From: DATDRM01 sp035291705
Lineage (GTDB): Bacteria > Chloroflexota > Anaerolineae > Anaerolineales > UBA4823
Assembly: GCA_035291705.1 (NCBI GenBank)
Contig: DATDRM010000251.1
Location: forward strand, 1 to 7,185
Direction of reading: 5' to 3'
Length of the DNA: 7,185 bases
The position numbers and the translations under genes were made by a program. This document shows positions 5,951-7,185 of the stretch, in pieces. The notes below the pieces were generated by a model. That model searched no databases and had not been told where the DNA came from. It was given only the letters and a program-made list of their open reading frames with translations. Each line of letters begins with the position of its first letter. Within the stretch, counting starts at the first letter, position 1.

Positions 5951-5989
5951 CTGGAAGTGCGGGAAGAATGAAGAATAATGCCTTAATCG

Positions 5990-6014
5990 GAGCCAGTTGT
6001 GTGGCAATAGGCTC
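5990..6014 (-). terminator. Weak hairpin after SDR gene
   Basis: GAGCC and GGCTC arms, with an inner TTG/CAA pairing, form a hairpin immediately after the SDR stop codon at 6015. The downstream sequence is T-rich but interrupted (TTATTCTTCATTCTT), so termination would be inefficient. It separates the SDR gene from the udk promoter. Confidence 0.3.
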
Positions 6015-6794
6015 TCAAGCATTCATATCCGCAACCAGCCGCTGTACTCGCGGATCATCCCAGGCGATGCTCTCTCCACTCCATTCGTGAGGCGCGGATA
6101 GCGCCAAGCTGGCAACCGCTCTACCTGGGAGTTCAGGAGGAAGCAGCATTCCTTGTTTGTATCTCTGGACAAATCTTTCGTACTCAGCTGCCGGCATCCC
6201 GGCAGCTCCTTGTTCACGGATCGTCCGCTGCATCTCAGTATCGATCACACCTGGGCGAATGGCGATCGCCGTTATTGATGGCTCCTCGATCGCTAGAATA
6301 CCTGTGAAGTGCTGGATAGCTACCTTCGCCATGCTATAGGCTCCCCAACCCGGTATTGGCCGGATTGCTGCGCCGCTCGATACATTAATAACTCTTCCGC
6401 ATACCTTTCGCAGGTATGGAAGGGCTTTCTGGACGAGCATTACTGGCCCGAGGGCGTTCACATTCCAATTTCGCATCCATTCTTGCGGGTCAGCCAGCGA
6501 GATTGGAGCAATTGGTTCGATCGCCCCACCATTATTGACTATGGCATCTATCCGGCTAAATTGCCCAATGGCATCGGCTATGATCCGGTAACAAACATCC
6601 CATTGGCCGATATCACCTGAGGAGACAAACGCCTCTCCGCCTGCCTGGCGAATTTCTGTGGCAACCTCTTCCAATGCGCTAGATGAACGGGCATTCAGGA
6701 CGACTGATGCGCCATACCCTGCTGCGATGTGCGCAGTCGCTGCGCCCAACCCTCTCGACGCACCCGTAATAATGATTGTTTTTTTCTGTCCCAT
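6015..6794 (-). CDS. Short-chain dehydrogenase/reductase (SDR), sepiapterin/benzil reductase-like
   Basis: This gene encodes a 259-residue classical SDR of ordinary length, a cytosolic NAD(P)-dependent oxidoreductase. It shows the cofactor motif TGASRGLG (10-17), D61 for adenine, NNGG (87-90, NNAG in most members), N113, the catalytic S140 in INVSSGAA, and Y153/K157 in YSMAK, with RPGVIDTEM (180-188) after the active site. R35 after VVLNA suggests NADPH preference. The overall pattern recalls sepiapterin reductase or YueD-type benzil reductases, but the substrate is not determined. ATG at 6794 has no Shine-Dalgarno; an extended -10-like TGATATACT lies at 6900-6908, about 105 nt upstream, with no good -35. 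It is separated from udk by 76 nt. Confidence 0.9.
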   Translation of the reverse strand: MGQKKTIIITGASRGLGAATAHIAAGYGASVVLNARSSSALEEVATEIRQAGGEAFVSSGDIGQWDVCYRIIADAIGQFSRIDAIVNNGGAIEPIAPISLADPQEWMRNWNVNALGPVMLVQKALPYLRKVCGRVINVSSGAAIRPIPGWGAYSMAKVAIQHFTGILAIEEPSITAIAIRPGVIDTEMQRTIREQGAAGMPAAEYERFVQRYKQGMLLPPELPGRAVASLALSAPHEWSGESIAWDDPRVQRLVADMNA

Positions 6795-6905
6795 TATCTG
6801 GTGAGTTTTCGTTAGTCTACCTTGGATGGCTCTGGATCGTCAGGGGTGCGGGGAGTAGAACGGTAGTAATTGTTTGGGGAGGAGTGGACTCCGTATTCGA
6901 GTATA

Positions 6906-7124
6906 TCACGGCGCGGGCTTCCAGATTTTATTCTGGTATGCCTGCAACATGACTGGAGGGCCCAGGATAGCGCGGAGAGACGAGGGCGAATAAAAATAGC
7001 TGGCAACTGCTTGACGTATCCTCGAAACCGGGGGTATTATGTAAACCAGCTGCGTAATTAAAATTACCAGGGAAATCGCAAGAAATCCCCCACGGGTGGG
7101 ATAATTCTGTGCATATTCCCCCAT
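6906..7124 (-). CDS. Small hypothetical membrane protein (possibly frameshifted)
   Basis: This 72-codon ORF is not one I recognise. Residues 12-31 (GGFLAISLVILITQLVYIIP) form a convincing transmembrane helix, followed by a positively charged segment with SRIRQAVASYFYSP. The ATG at 7124 is only 12 nt past the tRNA 3' end and has at most a weak GGA ribosome site. After the TGA (6906-6908), a polar tail in the +1 frame (LEYGVHSSPNNYYRSTP then PDDPEP) runs to TAA at 6812-6814, 17 nt before the SDR start. That suggests an original gene of about 104 codons split by a one-base change, or chance. An inverted repeat CCAGA/TCTGG (6921-6936) lies inside it. Confidence 0.4.
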   Translation of the reverse strand: MGEYAQNYPTRGGFLAISLVILITQLVYIIPPVSRIRQAVASYFYSPSSLRAILGPPVMLQAYQNKIWKPAP

Positions 7125-7135
7125 ATAAATCCAAA

Positions 7136-7185
7136 AGCCACCGAAGGGAATCGAACCCTTGACCCGCCGCTTACGAAGCGGCTGC
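7136..7185 (-). tRNA. tRNA-Thr (anticodon CGT), 5' part beyond window
   Basis: Reading the minus strand: end of the D arm, anticodon stem GCCGC/GCGGC (7178-7182/7166-7170) closing the 7-nt loop TTCGTAA with anticodon CGT (7173-7175), variable loop GGGTC, T stem AAGGG/CCCTT with loop TTCGATT, and acceptor strand CGGTGGC with discriminator T at 7136. CGT decodes the Thr codon ACG. CCA is not encoded (TTT follows). The 5' acceptor and most of the D arm lie outside the window. Confidence 0.93.

Noticed and set aside
5939..6022. N-terminal extension of uridine kinase to ATG 6022
   Set aside because: The extension overlaps the SDR gene, is not family-like and covers the TATAAT promoter; Udk proteins start shortly before the P-loop.
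7080..7110. Terminator for the tRNA (CCCA/TGGG hairpin)
   Set aside because: The 4-bp stem is short, followed by GGATTTCTTGC rather than a U-run, and lies inside a possible coding ORF.

Overview
Bacterial chromosome fragment. All supported protein genes and the tRNA lie on the minus strand, so the window reads right to left. The organism is probably an environmental bacterium. Chloroflexota (Anaerolineae-like) is my best guess from the mix of genes, a CCACAGAT-type interspersed palindrome and a GAAC-N4-GTTC-type operator, but no phylogenetic marker here proves it.

Right part (about 3370-7185) is housekeeping-like: the 3' part of a tRNA-Thr(CGT), a small unrecognised membrane ORF, an SDR oxidoreductase, and a tight three-gene unit of uridine kinase (udk), a VTT/DedA-type membrane protein and an M20 metallopeptidase. 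The udk unit has a TATAAT box 6 nt before its ATG, so its mRNA is probably leaderless. The udk-VTT and VTT-peptidase gaps are short, which fits one transcript.

Middle part (about 2856-3370) has no intact gene. It holds a C-terminal-looking, glycine-rich membrane remnant on the plus strand, a textbook minus-strand promoter (TTGACA-17-TATAAT) with a LexA-like palindrome in its spacer, and a leader of about 290 nt filled with palindromes and degenerate direct repeats.

Left part (1-2855) is an accessory block downstream of that promoter: an N-terminal fragment of a lipocalin/DUF1579-like protein abutting a C-terminal fragment of a RibD_C/dihydrofolate-reductase-like protein (apparently a deletion scar), an intact GC-rich BBE-type FAD oxidase, a probable ghost of another small gene, and a translationally coupled pair (an orphan RNA-polymerase-alpha-CTD-like HhH protein and a DUF1801 protein cut by the window edge). 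Genes here have strong Shine-Dalgarno sites, unlike most genes of the right part. I read this as a partly eroded array of acquired accessory genes, possibly damage-inducible, next to a conserved operon. I see no clear new defence or mobile system; the operator-controlled promoter, the deletion scar and the ghost genes are the main points of interest.
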